From contig NZ_CP016757.1 in NCBI RefSeq assembly GCF_001701045.1, positions 2,506,219 to 2,570,218 on the forward strand: DNA of 64,000 bases, read 5' to 3'. Below are positions 24,274 through 33,361 of the stretch, piece by piece. This DNA is from Cloacibacillus porcorum. Lineage in GTDB: Bacteria > Synergistota > Synergistia > Synergistales > Synergistaceae. Within the stretch, counting starts at the first letter, position 1. Every line of letters starts with the position of its first letter. Position numbers and translations under genes: made by a program. Below the pieces are notes generated by a model, which worked only from the letters and a program-made list of their open reading frames with translations, was not told the origin of the DNA and did not search any database.

Positions 24274-25899
24274 CTAATCTTCGCCAAATAGCGCCGTATC
24301 CACACTGACGCGAAAATTCTCGCCAGGCAGCACATCATGGATATTACAGCGTTTCAGCGTCTCCATCACCTTCGGATGGACTCCGCAGACAATCACAGAG
24401 GTCCCGGCAAGCTGCCGTTCCCTGATGATGCCGATCAGCGTCGACGCACCGACAAAGTCTATCAGCGGCACGCCGCGCAGCGATATTATCACCTTGTCGC
24501 AGTGCGGCAGCTCACGAAAACTCTTCACAAGCTTGTCGTCGTTGGAGAAAAAGACGACACCGGTGACATAGGCAATATAGGCGACTCCGTGCATCGCCTC
24601 CACATCTTCGTCGCGTCCGTGCAGTTTGCTGTTGAGAACTTTCGAGAAATATATGTTTATCTCCGCCGCCTTGAGGATGAAAACGATCATCGCGAACTCT
24701 ATCCCGATCACGATCGCCACCGTGAGGTCAAAGACCACCGTACATACCATCGTGATAAGAAACTGCATGACCGCGCTCTTGAAACCGCTGGAGAATATCC
24801 TTCTTATCGCGTGCCATTCGTTCATGCGCCAGGCCGTCACCATCAGTACTCCAGAGAGCGCCGACAGCGGCAGCGCCGACATCACGGGGCTGAGAAAGAA
24901 CATCGAAGCAAGTAGCCCCACCCCGTGAAATATCCCCGTGAGCCTCGTCTGGCAGCCTGACTTTATCGCAACGCTGGTACGCGCGATCGCCGCCGTCGCC
25001 GGTACTCCTCCCAGCAGAGGGATGATCATGTTGCCGATACCCTGCGATATGAGCTCCTGGTTGGCGTCAAATTTGCCGCCCGTTATCTGCTGGCCGCTCG
25101 CGCCGCACAGCAGGCTCTCGATCATCCCCAGCGCGGCAATCGTAATTGCCGGAGAGATCATCGCAGGAAGCCGGAAAAAATCTATGCCCGAAAATGACAG
25201 ACGCGCGTCGGAGACAAGCGAACGCGGAATGGCCCCGACGGTGGGAACATCGAAACCACACACTGCGCTGATAATCGCAGCTATCGCAATGGCGGCAAGC
25301 GAGGAGGGGAGCTTTTCCGCAAGCTTTTTGGGCCAGAAGACCATCACCCCAATGACGATAAACGCTATGAGGAGCGCGGCGTAATTTATCTCGAAACCAA
25401 GCGTGTAGTAGGAGACAAGGCGCTCCAGCGCCGTCTCACCCCTCGACACTGTGCCGAACATGTTATCTATCTGCCCCAGCGCAATTATCACGGCGATTCC
25501 GGATGTAAATCCAGTGATTACAGGCGCAGGGATCAGAGAGATGAATTTTCCCAGCTTAAAGATGCCAAGCAGCAAAAGGATGAGGCCGGCCATAAAGCTG
25601 ACGGCAAAAAGACCGTCTATGCCATAGCGCGCGACGACGATGGCAAGCACCGCCGACATCGCACCAGTAGGACCGGATATCTGGAAGGAGGCTCCGGAAA
25701 AGAGGCTCATCACCATCCCACCGATTATCGCGGTGATGAGCCCCGCCGCGGCATCCGCGCCGCTCCCCACGCCAAAGGCCAGCGCCAGCGGCAGCGCGAC
25801 GGCGGCGACCGTCATTCCCGCACTGAAGTCTTTGGCTAATCTGTCGGCGTTGTAGCCACGAAACTCATTCCGAAGTATCTGAACGTAATTATCAAACAT
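24274..25899 (-). CDS. SulP family anion transporter with STAS domain
   Basis: 541 residues. The ATG at 25899 (AGGAGG upstream) is preferred to an upstream start at 25926. Residues ~20-400 hold about twelve membrane segments with SulP features (AGMTVAAVALPLALAFGVGS, QISGPTGAMSAVLA). Residues ~430-535 form the cytoplasmic STAS domain (VIISLRGVPLIDFVGASTL). Members carry sulfate, bicarbonate, dicarboxylates or other anions; which one cannot be told here. Confidence 0.92.
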   Translation of the reverse strand: MFDNYVQILRNEFRGYNADRLAKDFSAGMTVAAVALPLALAFGVGSGADAAAGLITAIIGGMVMSLFSGASFQISGPTGAMSAVLAIVVARYGIDGLFAVSFMAGLILLLLGIFKLGKFISLIPAPVITGFTSGIAVIIALGQIDNMFGTVSRGETALERLVSYYTLGFEINYAALLIAFIVIGVMVFWPKKLAEKLPSSLAAIAIAAIISAVCGFDVPTVGAIPRSLVSDARLSFSGIDFFRLPAMISPAITIAALGMIESLLCGASGQQITGGKFDANQELISQGIGNMIIPLLGGVPATAAIARTSVAIKSGCQTRLTGIFHGVGLLASMFFLSPVMSALPLSALSGVLMVTAWRMNEWHAIRRIFSSGFKSAVMQFLITMVCTVVFDLTVAIVIGIEFAMIVFILKAAEINIYFSKVLNSKLHGRDEDVEAMHGVAYIAYVTGVVFFSNDDKLVKSFRELPHCDKVIISLRGVPLIDFVGASTLIGIIRERQLAGTSVIVCGVHPKVMETLKRCNIHDVLPGENFRVSVDTALFGED

Positions 25900-26111
25900 A
25901 AAATACCGTCCTCCTGCAAGTAGCATCTTATAAAAAACACATTTGTCTATGATACGGAAAAGTATTCATTTTATCAATATTTTAATAAATTAAAGAAAAA
26001 TATAACTATGGCCAGCGGCGGTTCCGTCAGAAACGGTAAAACCCTCCGTTCACCATCACAGGCGGTAAGAGGTATAATTTATCAGGAAAATCAAGTGCAG
26101 GAGGTTTTTTT

Positions 26112-27440
26112 ATGGCACATAACCACACTCATGGGTCGCCCTACTCCCGCCTCGCGGAGAGGCTCAACCGATTCCCGCAGGGCGCGCCGGAATCGAAGCT
26201 GCTTTTTGATATATTGAAAATTCTGATGACGGAGAGGGAGGCGGGGCTGATGGCCCAGCTTCCGATAAAGCCCTTCAGCGCCCATCAGGCGGCGGAGATA
26301 TGGAAACTTTCGGACTGCGAGGCGCAGAAAGCGCTTGACGAACTGGCCCGCCGCGCCATCATCGTCGACATCGAACAGGACGGCAGGCAGGTCTACGCCG
26401 TGCCGCCGCCGATGGCCGGATTCTTTGAGTTCTCTCTGATGCGCGTGCGCGATGATATCGACCAGAAGACCCTCAGCGAACTTTTTTACCAATACATCAC
26501 CGTCGAGGAGGACTTCATGCGCGACCTCGTCTGCGGCGGCGACATCCAGATGGGGCGTATCTTCCCGCAGGAGCCGCAGATACCCGACGAGTACGCGCTG
26601 CACGTGCTCGATTACGAACGCGCGACAAATGTCATCGACACCGCCTCGCACATCGGCATCAGCATGTGCTACTGCCGCCATAAGGCGCTGCACGCCGGCA
26701 CGGTCTGCGACGCGCCGATGGACATTTGCATGACCTTCAACACCACGGCGGCGACGCTGATCAAGCACGGCCACGCGCGCCAGGTGGAGGCCGCGGAGTG
26801 CCGCGACCTGCTCGCGCAGGCCTACGACCACAACCTCGTGCAGTTCGGGGAGAATGTGCGCCGCCGTGTCAACTTCATCTGCAACTGCTGCTCCTGCTGC
26901 TGCGAGGCGCTGCTCGCGATCAAGCGTTTCGGCGTCGCGCAGACGATCTGCTCGAATTACATCTCCAGAATCGAAGAGTCCAAATGCGTCGGCTGCGGCA
27001 AATGTGAAAAAATATGCCCCGTCAACGCCATTGAGATGACGGAGGATAAAAACGCCGCCTGTTCGTCCTCCGAGGGGGCGGCGCGCGAAAACGGCGTGAA
27101 AAGGGCGCGCGTCATCCCCGAACGCTGTATCGGCTGCGGCGTCTGCATCAAGCACTGCCCGACGAAGGCGCTACAGCTCGAACCGCGTCCCAACCGCATG
27201 ATAACGCCGCTCGACACGACCCACAAAGTCGTCGCGATGGCGACGGAACGCGGCAAGCTGCAGGAGCTGATCTTCGACAACAAGGTCCTTTTCAGCCACC
27301 GTCTGCTCGGCGGCGTCCTCGGCGCGATCCTCAAACTGCCCGGTCTCCAGCGCTCCTTCGCGCAGGCCCAGCTCAAGTCCAGATACCTTGAGACGCTGAT
27401 CTCGCGGGCAGCTGGTGAAGAGCCCCCCTCCGACAGATAG
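26112..27440 (+). CDS. 4Fe-4S dicluster-binding protein with N-terminal winged-helix-like region
   Basis: 442 residues. A His-rich start (HNHTHG) and a region ~50-100 like a winged helix (SAHQAAEIWKLSDCEAQKAL) precede a Cys-rich middle (CYCRHK, CNCCSCCCEA). Two ferredoxin clusters follow: CVGCGKCEKICP and CIGCGVCIKHCP at ~295-350. It is probably a soluble electron-transfer or redox-responsive protein. RBS AGGAGG precedes the ATG. It is the first gene of an operon with a MerR regulator (6-bp gap) and a chromate transporter pair. Specific function unknown. Confidence 0.85.
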   Translation: MAHNHTHGSPYSRLAERLNRFPQGAPESKLLFDILKILMTEREAGLMAQLPIKPFSAHQAAEIWKLSDCEAQKALDELARRAIIVDIEQDGRQVYAVPPPMAGFFEFSLMRVRDDIDQKTLSELFYQYITVEEDFMRDLVCGGDIQMGRIFPQEPQIPDEYALHVLDYERATNVIDTASHIGISMCYCRHKALHAGTVCDAPMDICMTFNTTAATLIKHGHARQVEAAECRDLLAQAYDHNLVQFGENVRRRVNFICNCCSCCCEALLAIKRFGVAQTICSNYISRIEESKCVGCGKCEKICPVNAIEMTEDKNAACSSSEGAARENGVKRARVIPERCIGCGVCIKHCPTKALQLEPRPNRMITPLDTTHKVVAMATERGKLQELIFDNKVLFSHRLLGGVLGAILKLPGLQRSFAQAQLKSRYLETLISRAAGEEPPSDR

Positions 27441-27446
27441 CGCGTA

Positions 27447-28262
27447 ATGAAATACCGTATCGGGCAGATATCAAAGCTCCTCGGACTCTCCGCCGAGGGT
27501 ATCCGCATGTACGAACGGGACGGGATCTTAAAATCCCATCGCGAGGGTACGGGCGGATACCGTTATTACGAACGGCCGGATATCGTCTCCCTGATACTGG
27601 CGAAGGACTATCGCGGATATGGGTTTTCCGTTTCGGAGGCGGAAAGCCTGATCAACACCGACGACCTTGATTTTGTGAAGAAAAGCTTTGCGAGGCGCGG
27701 GGCTGAGCTTCGCAAAGAGATCCTTCATAAGAGGCAAATACTGACATGTCTGCATGAAAGGGAGGCCTTGCTGAAAAAGGAGACGCGGCGGCTGGGGCTG
27801 GTGCGCCTGGCGGAGAGGCCGGCCTTTTACCTGCTGGAGTATATGCTGGACGACGAGCTGATACTGCGCCCAGAGCAATATGAGACCTTCCGGCGCTGGA
27901 TTGCCATGACGCCATTCGTCTTTCCCTCCCTGCGCTGCGACTGGACGGCCCTGTCGCGGGGAGAAAAAACTTTCACCGCCGCTCTGGGGCTCATGGAACG
28001 GGATATAAAACGCCTCGGAGCGGAGGAGCTGGCGGCGGCGGGGCGCTATTACCCCCCGGCTCCCTGTCTCTGCACCGTGGTCCGCGCAGTCGGCCACCGC
28101 TCCTCCGGTGACGATTATTTCGCGCATCTGCGCGGCTATGTAATGAAAAAGGCGCTCCGCGTGGCAGGCGACCCGGTCTCCCGCACCATCCTCTCCATGA
28201 ACAGACAGGCGGAGAATATCAGGTACAGGCAGATATGGCTGCCGGTCCGCGCCGCCGCTTGA
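27447..28262 (+). CDS. MerR family transcriptional regulator
   Basis: 271 residues. Residues 1-70 are a MerR winged helix (YRIGQISKLLGLSAEGIRMY then GGYRYYERPDI), followed by a coiled-coil linker and a ~150-residue C-terminal domain without metal-binding cysteine patterns that I recognise, more like the BmrR/drug-responsive type. It sits 6 bp after the Fe-S protein and 47 bp before the chromate transporter genes, so it probably controls this operon. Confidence 0.9.
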   Translation: MKYRIGQISKLLGLSAEGIRMYERDGILKSHREGTGGYRYYERPDIVSLILAKDYRGYGFSVSEAESLINTDDLDFVKKSFARRGAELRKEILHKRQILTCLHEREALLKKETRRLGLVRLAERPAFYLLEYMLDDELILRPEQYETFRRWIAMTPFVFPSLRCDWTALSRGEKTFTAALGLMERDIKRLGAEELAAAGRYYPPAPCLCTVVRAVGHRSSGDDYFAHLRGYVMKKALRVAGDPVSRTILSMNRQAENIRYRQIWLPVRAAA

Positions 28263-28309
28263 CCTTACAGCACGTGTAGGGTTTAACCTCGTGTAAAAGG
28301 GGGCGTACG

Positions 28310-28882
28310 ATGGAACGCTGCGGAACTGTCGCCGGGCTCTTCGTCCGGTTTATGAAATTAGGCTGTTTCACCTTCGGCGGCGGACTGAGCATCGTCGCGC
28401 AGATGCACAGGCTCTTTGTTGAAGAGGAGGAGAGAATCTCCAGCGAGGAGCTTCTGGACATTACCGGCGTCGCGCGCAGCCTGCCGGGCGCCTTCGTGGG
28501 AAATGTGGCCTTTCTCTACGGCTACCGCGAGGCCGGTATTCCCGGCGGGGTCGCCTCGCTGCTGGGAATGGTGATACCGCCGCTGCTCCTGCTTGCCGTG
28601 ATCACGCATTTCCACTCCGCCTTTAAAAACAGCCGGCTGGTGACCGCCGCCATGACCGGCATCCGCGCCGCCGTCGTCCCCATTATCGCCGTCGGCGCGC
28701 TCAATTTGACGCGCGGCGCCTTTCCCCGCCCTCTCTGCTTCGCGCTGGCGGGCGCCGCCTTTCTGCTTTATTTCGTCTTTAACGTAAGCTGCGTCTGGAT
28801 CGTCATTCTCGGCGCCGCGGCCGGCATCGCCATCGGAGTATGTTCTGAAAAGAGTGGAGGCGGCGCGCGTGGTGCTGATTGA
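28310..28882 (+). CDS. Chromate transporter family protein, first half-size subunit
   Basis: 190 residues, one CHR domain. The typical start is LFVRFMKLGCFTFGGGLSIV, with the family motif ARSLPGAFVGNVAFLYGYR and five to six helices. Half-size CHR proteins work as pairs with opposite membrane topology; the partner is the next gene. The family exports chromate or imports other oxyanions such as sulfate. RBS AAAGGGGG precedes the ATG. Confidence 0.92.
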   Translation: MERCGTVAGLFVRFMKLGCFTFGGGLSIVAQMHRLFVEEEERISSEELLDITGVARSLPGAFVGNVAFLYGYREAGIPGGVASLLGMVIPPLLLLAVITHFHSAFKNSRLVTAAMTGIRAAVVPIIAVGALNLTRGAFPRPLCFALAGAAFLLYFVFNVSCVWIVILGAAAGIAIGVCSEKSGGGARGAD

Positions 28883-29405
28883 GCTCTTCTGGAGCTTTGT
28901 AAAGATCGGCTTCACCAGCTTCGGCGGGCTCTCCATGATCCCTTTGATCAACGCGGAGATGATCTCACACGGATGGATGACAGCGGGCGAGGTCTCGGAC
29001 ATCATCGCGATCGCCGAAATGACTCCGGGCCCGCTCGGCCCCAACTGCGCGACCTTCGCCGGCATCAAGGCTGCCGGTATCGCCGGCGCGGTGGCAGCCA
29101 ACCTCGGCGTTCTCTCGCCGACGCTGACGCTCACCGCCGCCGCGGCCCTCTTTTTCGACCGCGTCAAGCAAAACCGCCGCATGACGCAGATAATGACCGG
29201 CGTCCGTCCGGCCTGCGTCGGTATGATCGCGGGGGTGACGCTGTCGCTCGGCATAACAAATTATGCCGCCGATAATTTTGTGGACCTGCCGCTGGTCGCA
29301 ATCGGCCTGCTGGATCTGGTACTGCTGCTCAGGTGGCGCGTCAGCGTGCCGAAGGTGATCGTCCTCAGCGCGGCGCTGGGGCTGCTCTGCTTCGGGATAC
29401 AATGA
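28869..29405 (+). CDS. Chromate transporter family protein, second half-size subunit
   Basis: 178 residues, one CHR domain: LFWSFVKIGFTSFGGLSMIP and AEMTPGPLGPNCATFAGIKA. The GTG at 28869 is chosen because GGAGG lies 8 bases upstream; a GTG at 28854 in the same frame would add five residues. It overlaps the end of the first subunit gene by 14 bases, so the two are translationally coupled. A hairpin terminator overlaps its stop. Confidence 0.9.
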   Translation: MVLIELFWSFVKIGFTSFGGLSMIPLINAEMISHGWMTAGEVSDIIAIAEMTPGPLGPNCATFAGIKAAGIAGAVAANLGVLSPTLTLTAAAALFFDRVKQNRRMTQIMTGVRPACVGMIAGVTLSLGITNYAADNFVDLPLVAIGLLDLVLLLRWRVSVPKVIVLSAALGLLCFGIQ

Positions 29406-29443
29406 TGCCGGCCTCCGCGCCTTAAGCGGAATAGGCCGGCATC
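29404..29443 (+). terminator. Stem-loop terminator after the chromate transporter operon
   Basis: GATGCCGGCCT (29404-29414) and AGGCCGGCATC (29433-29443) form a perfect 11-bp stem, with an inner CCGC/GCGG stem. GGTTTTACTCTTTC follows shortly on the plus strand. It lies between convergent operons. Confidence 0.65.
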
Positions 29444-29479
29444 CAGCGGTTTTACTCTTTCAGTTTTTACAGACGGCTT

Positions 29480-31000
29480 TCAGTCGTTGGCGATCTGAGC
29501 CAGTTTTTCCCATACCGGCGGCATAGTCTGCGCCACCTCTTTGTAAATAGCGAACAGCTGGTCGTATTTGGCGTGATTGCCCGGATCGGGCTTGTATGTC
29601 CGCTTCATGCGGATACATCTCCCGGCGGCCTCCAGCTCGTTCGCGAAGGCTCCGACGCCGACGCCCGCCAGCAGCGCGCCGCCGAAGGAAGATTCGGCGT
29701 TCGCGGGCTGTTTGACCTCCAGGCCGAATACGTCGCAGACGATCTGGCTCCAAAGCGGGCTCTTAGCCCCTCCGCCGATCACGACGATATCCTCCATCTT
29801 GTCAGTGAAGTCTTTCAAAACCTGCAGGCAGTCATAGAGGCTGAAGGCCACGCCCTCAAGCAGCGCGCGCGCAAAGTGGCCCTTGTTATGCACCATGCTG
29901 ACGCCGAAGAAATCCCCGCGCGCGTTGGGATTGAAGTAGGGACAGCGCTCTCCGAGAAGATAGGGGTGGAAGATCAGCCCGCGCGCGCCAAGCTCCGCGC
30001 CTGCGGCCTGTTCGTCCATGAGAAGGTAGACGTCCCGGCCTTCCCGTTCGCAGAGCTCCTTTTCCGCGGGATATAGCGCGTCGCGCATCCAGCGGTAGGC
30101 GGAGGCGCAGCTGTTGGTCGCCGTGACCGTATACCATTTACCCTCCACCGAGTAGGGATAGGTGAATGATTTTTCGTGGGGAACGGCCTTGTCGGTGATT
30201 AGGTTGACGTTGCCCGCGGTGGCGAGTTTGACGACGATCTGACCGGCCGTTACGGCGCCGGCGCTGAAATCCTCGGCCGCCGTATCGGAGCATCCGGCGA
30301 TAACGGGCAGCCCCTCCGGCAGTCCGGTAAGCGCGGCGATTTCGGCGCGTACCCTGCCGACGACCTCCTTGGAGCGGCGCACGTCGGGCAGCACCGCCAG
30401 CGGCAGGTCGATCATCCGGCATATTTCGGGGGACCAGCAGTTCTTCCTCGCGTCGAAGAGCAGGCTTCCCTGAGCGTCGACCACGTCGGTGCAGAAATCA
30501 CCCGTTATATATGAGCGGATATAGTCTTTGGTAAACATCAGGCGATCGATCTTAGCGTAGTTTTCCGGTTCGTGCTCTTTTAGCCACATCAGCTGCGGCA
30601 GCGTCCAGGTGGGCGTCGGCATCTGCATGCCTATGCGGAATATATCGTCGCCGTAATTTTCATTCAGGCGGCGGCACTGGTCTCCGCTCCGCTGGTCGTT
30701 CCACATGATGCAGGGACGGATCACGCGCGAGTCTTTGTCAAGCAGCACCGCGTTGTGCGTCGAGGCCGTCACCGCGAGAGCGAGCACGCCTCCAAAGCCG
30801 TCCTTCATCTGCTCCCCGCAGGAGCGCACCGTTTTCACGAAGGCGTCGAGCCACATCGCGGGCTCCTGCTCTGACCATCCCGGTTTCAGATGCTGCGACG
30901 GATATTCTTCAAAGGCCGAGGCACAGATATTGCCGTCGAGATCAATGACCATCGCCTTGCAGCCGCCGGTGCCAAAGTCCACGCCAAAAAGCTTTTCCAT
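29480..31000 (-). CDS. FGGY family carbohydrate kinase (xylulokinase-like)
   Basis: 506 residues with the two-lobed FGGY fold: N-terminal phosphate loop VDFGTGGCKAMVIDL, MWNDQRSGDQC, GCSDTAAEDFSAG and the C-terminal FGGY signature region (VVIGGGAKSPLWSQIVCDVF). It phosphorylates a polyol or ketose with ATP; xylulokinase is the nearest general relative. It is the last gene of the TRAP-GrdEB operon, 67 bp after the RpiR gene, so its substrate is probably part of, or derived from, the compound that operon handles (inference). Confidence 0.88.
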   Translation of the reverse strand: MEKLFGVDFGTGGCKAMVIDLDGNICASAFEEYPSQHLKPGWSEQEPAMWLDAFVKTVRSCGEQMKDGFGGVLALAVTASTHNAVLLDKDSRVIRPCIMWNDQRSGDQCRRLNENYGDDIFRIGMQMPTPTWTLPQLMWLKEHEPENYAKIDRLMFTKDYIRSYITGDFCTDVVDAQGSLLFDARKNCWSPEICRMIDLPLAVLPDVRRSKEVVGRVRAEIAALTGLPEGLPVIAGCSDTAAEDFSAGAVTAGQIVVKLATAGNVNLITDKAVPHEKSFTYPYSVEGKWYTVTATNSCASAYRWMRDALYPAEKELCEREGRDVYLLMDEQAAGAELGARGLIFHPYLLGERCPYFNPNARGDFFGVSMVHNKGHFARALLEGVAFSLYDCLQVLKDFTDKMEDIVVIGGGAKSPLWSQIVCDVFGLEVKQPANAESSFGGALLAGVGVGAFANELEAAGRCIRMKRTYKPDPGNHAKYDQLFAIYKEVAQTMPPVWEKLAQIAND

Positions 31001-31067
31001 TATAAGGGTCCCTCCATTTTAGGCGCACTGCCCTGCTATGCGCGCCGGAGGGCGGCAGAGCCGTACG

Positions 31068-31928
31068 CTAATACTTTTTTACTACAAGCGCCTTTTCCAG
31101 CGCCTCAAAATTCTGGATCGCGCTCTCTCCCAGCTTCAGCGAAACGCCGGTATAGAGAGTATCGATGATCGTGAGTTCCGCCATCCGCGACGCTATCGCG
31201 TAGGTCCGGTATCTCGTCTCCTGCGAGTGGGTATAGAGACGGATGTCGGCCAGCTTCGAAACCGGCGATATCCCATTGCTCGTGAGCGATATGACTGTCG
31301 CCCCGTTTTCTTTCACAAACCGGATCGCGTCGGCCACGTCACGGGAGCTGCCGGAATGGGAGATCGCCATCACGACATCCTCTTTACCCAGGGAGGCCAT
31401 AGCGATCATCTGCATATGGTCGTCGGTGTAGGCGCTCACGTTGAGGCCGATCCGCAAAAACTTATGCTGCGCGTCCATCGCGATCGCGCCGGAGTTGCCG
31501 TTGCCGATGACGACTATCCGCCGCGCGCGGCAAAGCACCTCTATGCACCTCGCCACCGCGGAAGCGTCCAGCGCCCTCTGCGTCATCGTCATCGTCTGGA
31601 TGGCGCTGGAAAATATCTTGTCGATGATCACCTCCGCCGAGGAGTCGGCGTTCAGGTCCTCGTGGATCTTTTCCTGCGGCGAGACCAGCTCGCGCGCGAC
31701 TCCCACCTTCAGGGCCTGAAACCCCGAATATCCCAGCTTCGTACATACCCTGGTGACGGTGGCCTCGCTGGTCCCCGCCAGCTCCGCCAGCTCGGTGATC
31801 GAGGCGTAGATTAGTTTTTCCTGGTTGTCCGCCATGTACTCGACCGTCTTCCGCTCTTTTTTGGAAAGGGAATCCAGCTTTTCCTGTACCCGGCTGTAAA
31901 AAGCGCCGCTAGTAGATTTTTCTCTCAT
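31068..31928 (-). CDS. MurR/RpiR family transcriptional regulator
   Basis: 286 residues. Residues ~1-77 are the RpiR helix-turn-helix (LAELAGTSEATVTRVCTKLG). Residues ~110-250 form a SIS sugar-phosphate-binding domain (RRIVVIGNGNSGAIAMDAQ and AISHSGSSRDVADA). The ligand is usually a phosphorylated sugar or polyol, which fits the kinase next to it. It lies inside the operon it probably regulates; a perfect TGAAAAT-T-ATTTTCA palindrome upstream of the first gene is a good candidate operator. Confidence 0.93.
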   Translation of the reverse strand: MREKSTSGAFYSRVQEKLDSLSKKERKTVEYMADNQEKLIYASITELAELAGTSEATVTRVCTKLGYSGFQALKVGVARELVSPQEKIHEDLNADSSAEVIIDKIFSSAIQTMTMTQRALDASAVARCIEVLCRARRIVVIGNGNSGAIAMDAQHKFLRIGLNVSAYTDDHMQMIAMASLGKEDVVMAISHSGSSRDVADAIRFVKENGATVISLTSNGISPVSKLADIRLYTHSQETRYRTYAIASRMAELTIIDTLYTGVSLKLGESAIQNFEALEKALVVKKY

Positions 31929-32035
31929 GTCCGTTAGCTCCGTTTTCTATGCTATGTATTTATCGTCCGTTATCCCAATTTTACATATTTGAAGATTCAG
32001 GAGCAAACTAAATTTACCTCGGCGCGGCATTAAAT

Positions 32036-33346
32036 CTATAAAAGATCCTCCACATGCCCGGGCTGGCCGGGAATTGTGAGCATTTCCAGCGCCTTTTCCA
32101 CATAGCGGCGGCGGCAGGCCTTTTCGTCCGCCGGGCTGAGATTGGGGTTGCCGACGGGGCAGGTGATGGCAAAACCGCGCAGTATACGCGAAGCGCCCAC
32201 AGAACCGGCGATATCGACCACGGCGCAGATCTGCGTCACCGGGATGCCAACACGCTCTATCTCTTTGACAATCGTTGACCCGCAACGAGTGCTCGTGCCT
32301 CAGGTGGAGGTGAGGATAGCGGCGTTGACACCCTTATTCAGCAGCTCGGCGGCGATCTGCCGCCCAATATCCTGCGAGGCGGCTACCGAGGCGCAGTTTC
32401 CCGTCGCCACGCAGACCTCCGGCTCCAGCGCTCCGAGCCTTCCCGCCGAGACCTCTTCGCGCAGCACGTCCACGGGAAAGAGACGGCAGGGATCTTCGAG
32501 CACCCAGGTGCCGTCATAGCCGCTGTGGATGACGAAATGCGGCTCCGCCACGAGCCTGTCCCAGTCGTAATGGCCCCAGGTGGTGCTGCCGTTGGGTTTC
32601 AGCTTGTCGGGATTTTGTTCGGGGATAAGGCCTCCGTCGGAGACAAGGGCCAATTTGACCCCGCTCAGATCGGTTACCGGCGGCGCCGGCTCCACGTTAT
32701 CGAAATTCGGAGGCAGCAGCTCGCTGACAAAGGGCTCCCCTTTTATCTTTTTCATCAGCATATCGATGGCGCGCACGGCGGCATTGTCCGGCTGTTCCTC
32801 GTTGAGGATCACGTCGCGGATCATATACCCCTCGGCGGCGGCGCTGCCGATATGCTCCCCCGTCAGCAGCCGCAGCCCGATACCGGCCATCACGGGGGCG
32901 ACATTGCGCAGCTGCGAGGACATTATGCCGGTCTTTACGATGTAGGTATCCTTGCGGTAAAGCTCGACGGCGGGGTTCTCCGGGAACATGCCGGTGACCG
33001 TGGGGATATGAAGCTCGCGGGCCACCGCCGAAGCCATGCAGCCGCAGCTGATGCCGTAACGCCCGGCGTTAAAGGCGGGCCCCGCGATAAACAGGTCCGG
33101 CTTCAGCGCGCGTACCAGCGCCAGCCCCTCGGCCGCGCCGCGCTCCGTGTCCTCCGCAAAATAGTTGTCGCCGCAGATTACCGTTCCCACCACCTCGCAG
33201 CGCTCCCGCAAAAGTTCCTGGAAGAGTCTCGCGGGGCCGACGGCCTCATGCTTGACGCTGAAACCGACGTGGGCCATCTCTTCGCCGCCGATCTGTCCGA
33301 AGAATTGATTTATGTAGCAGACTACCCGCCATTTTTTTTGTTCCAT
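32036..33346 (-). CDS. Glycine/betaine/sarcosine reductase component B selenoprotein subunit (GrdB-like), in-frame UGA
   Basis: The frame runs 348 codons, meets UGA at 32300-32302 and continues in the same frame for 87 codons to a UAA-type end at 32036. The total of 436 residues equals that of GrdB/GrdF/GrdH. The joint reads ILTST-U-GTSTRCGSTIVKEIERVG, matching the family motif STUGTxTRCG, so Sec349 is the catalytic selenocysteine. The sequence before (GFSVKHEAVGPARLFQEL, FNAGRYGISCGC) and after (GNPNLSPADEKACRRR) is family-typical. A Ser follows where many GrdB proteins have Cys (UGTC). It begins 15 bases after the GrdE-like gene. Automatic callers would split or truncate it. The substrate is unknown. 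Confidence 0.93.
32282..32302 (-). promoter_or_regulatory. Possible SECIS-type hairpin directly after the UGA codon
   Basis: Starting two bases after the UGA, the mRNA reads GCACGAGCACUCGUUGC, which folds as GCA-CGA / UCG-(U)-UGC around a GCAC loop. Bacterial SECIS elements lie in this position, but their primary sequence is not conserved, so this is suggestive only. Confidence 0.35.
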
Positions 33347-33361
33347 AACGCAGCGCCTCCT

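Noticed and set aside
26091-27155. 354-codon open frame on the minus strand
   Set aside because: It lies antisense to the Fe-S protein gene, has the low-complexity Ala/Asp/Arg composition of a G+C-rich shadow frame, and no ribosome site. The plus-strand frame has clear ferredoxin motifs.
32036-32239. Separate 67-codon gene downstream of the GrdB-like frame
   Set aside because: It is in the same frame as the GrdB-like gene and forms its conserved C terminus beyond the selenocysteine UGA.
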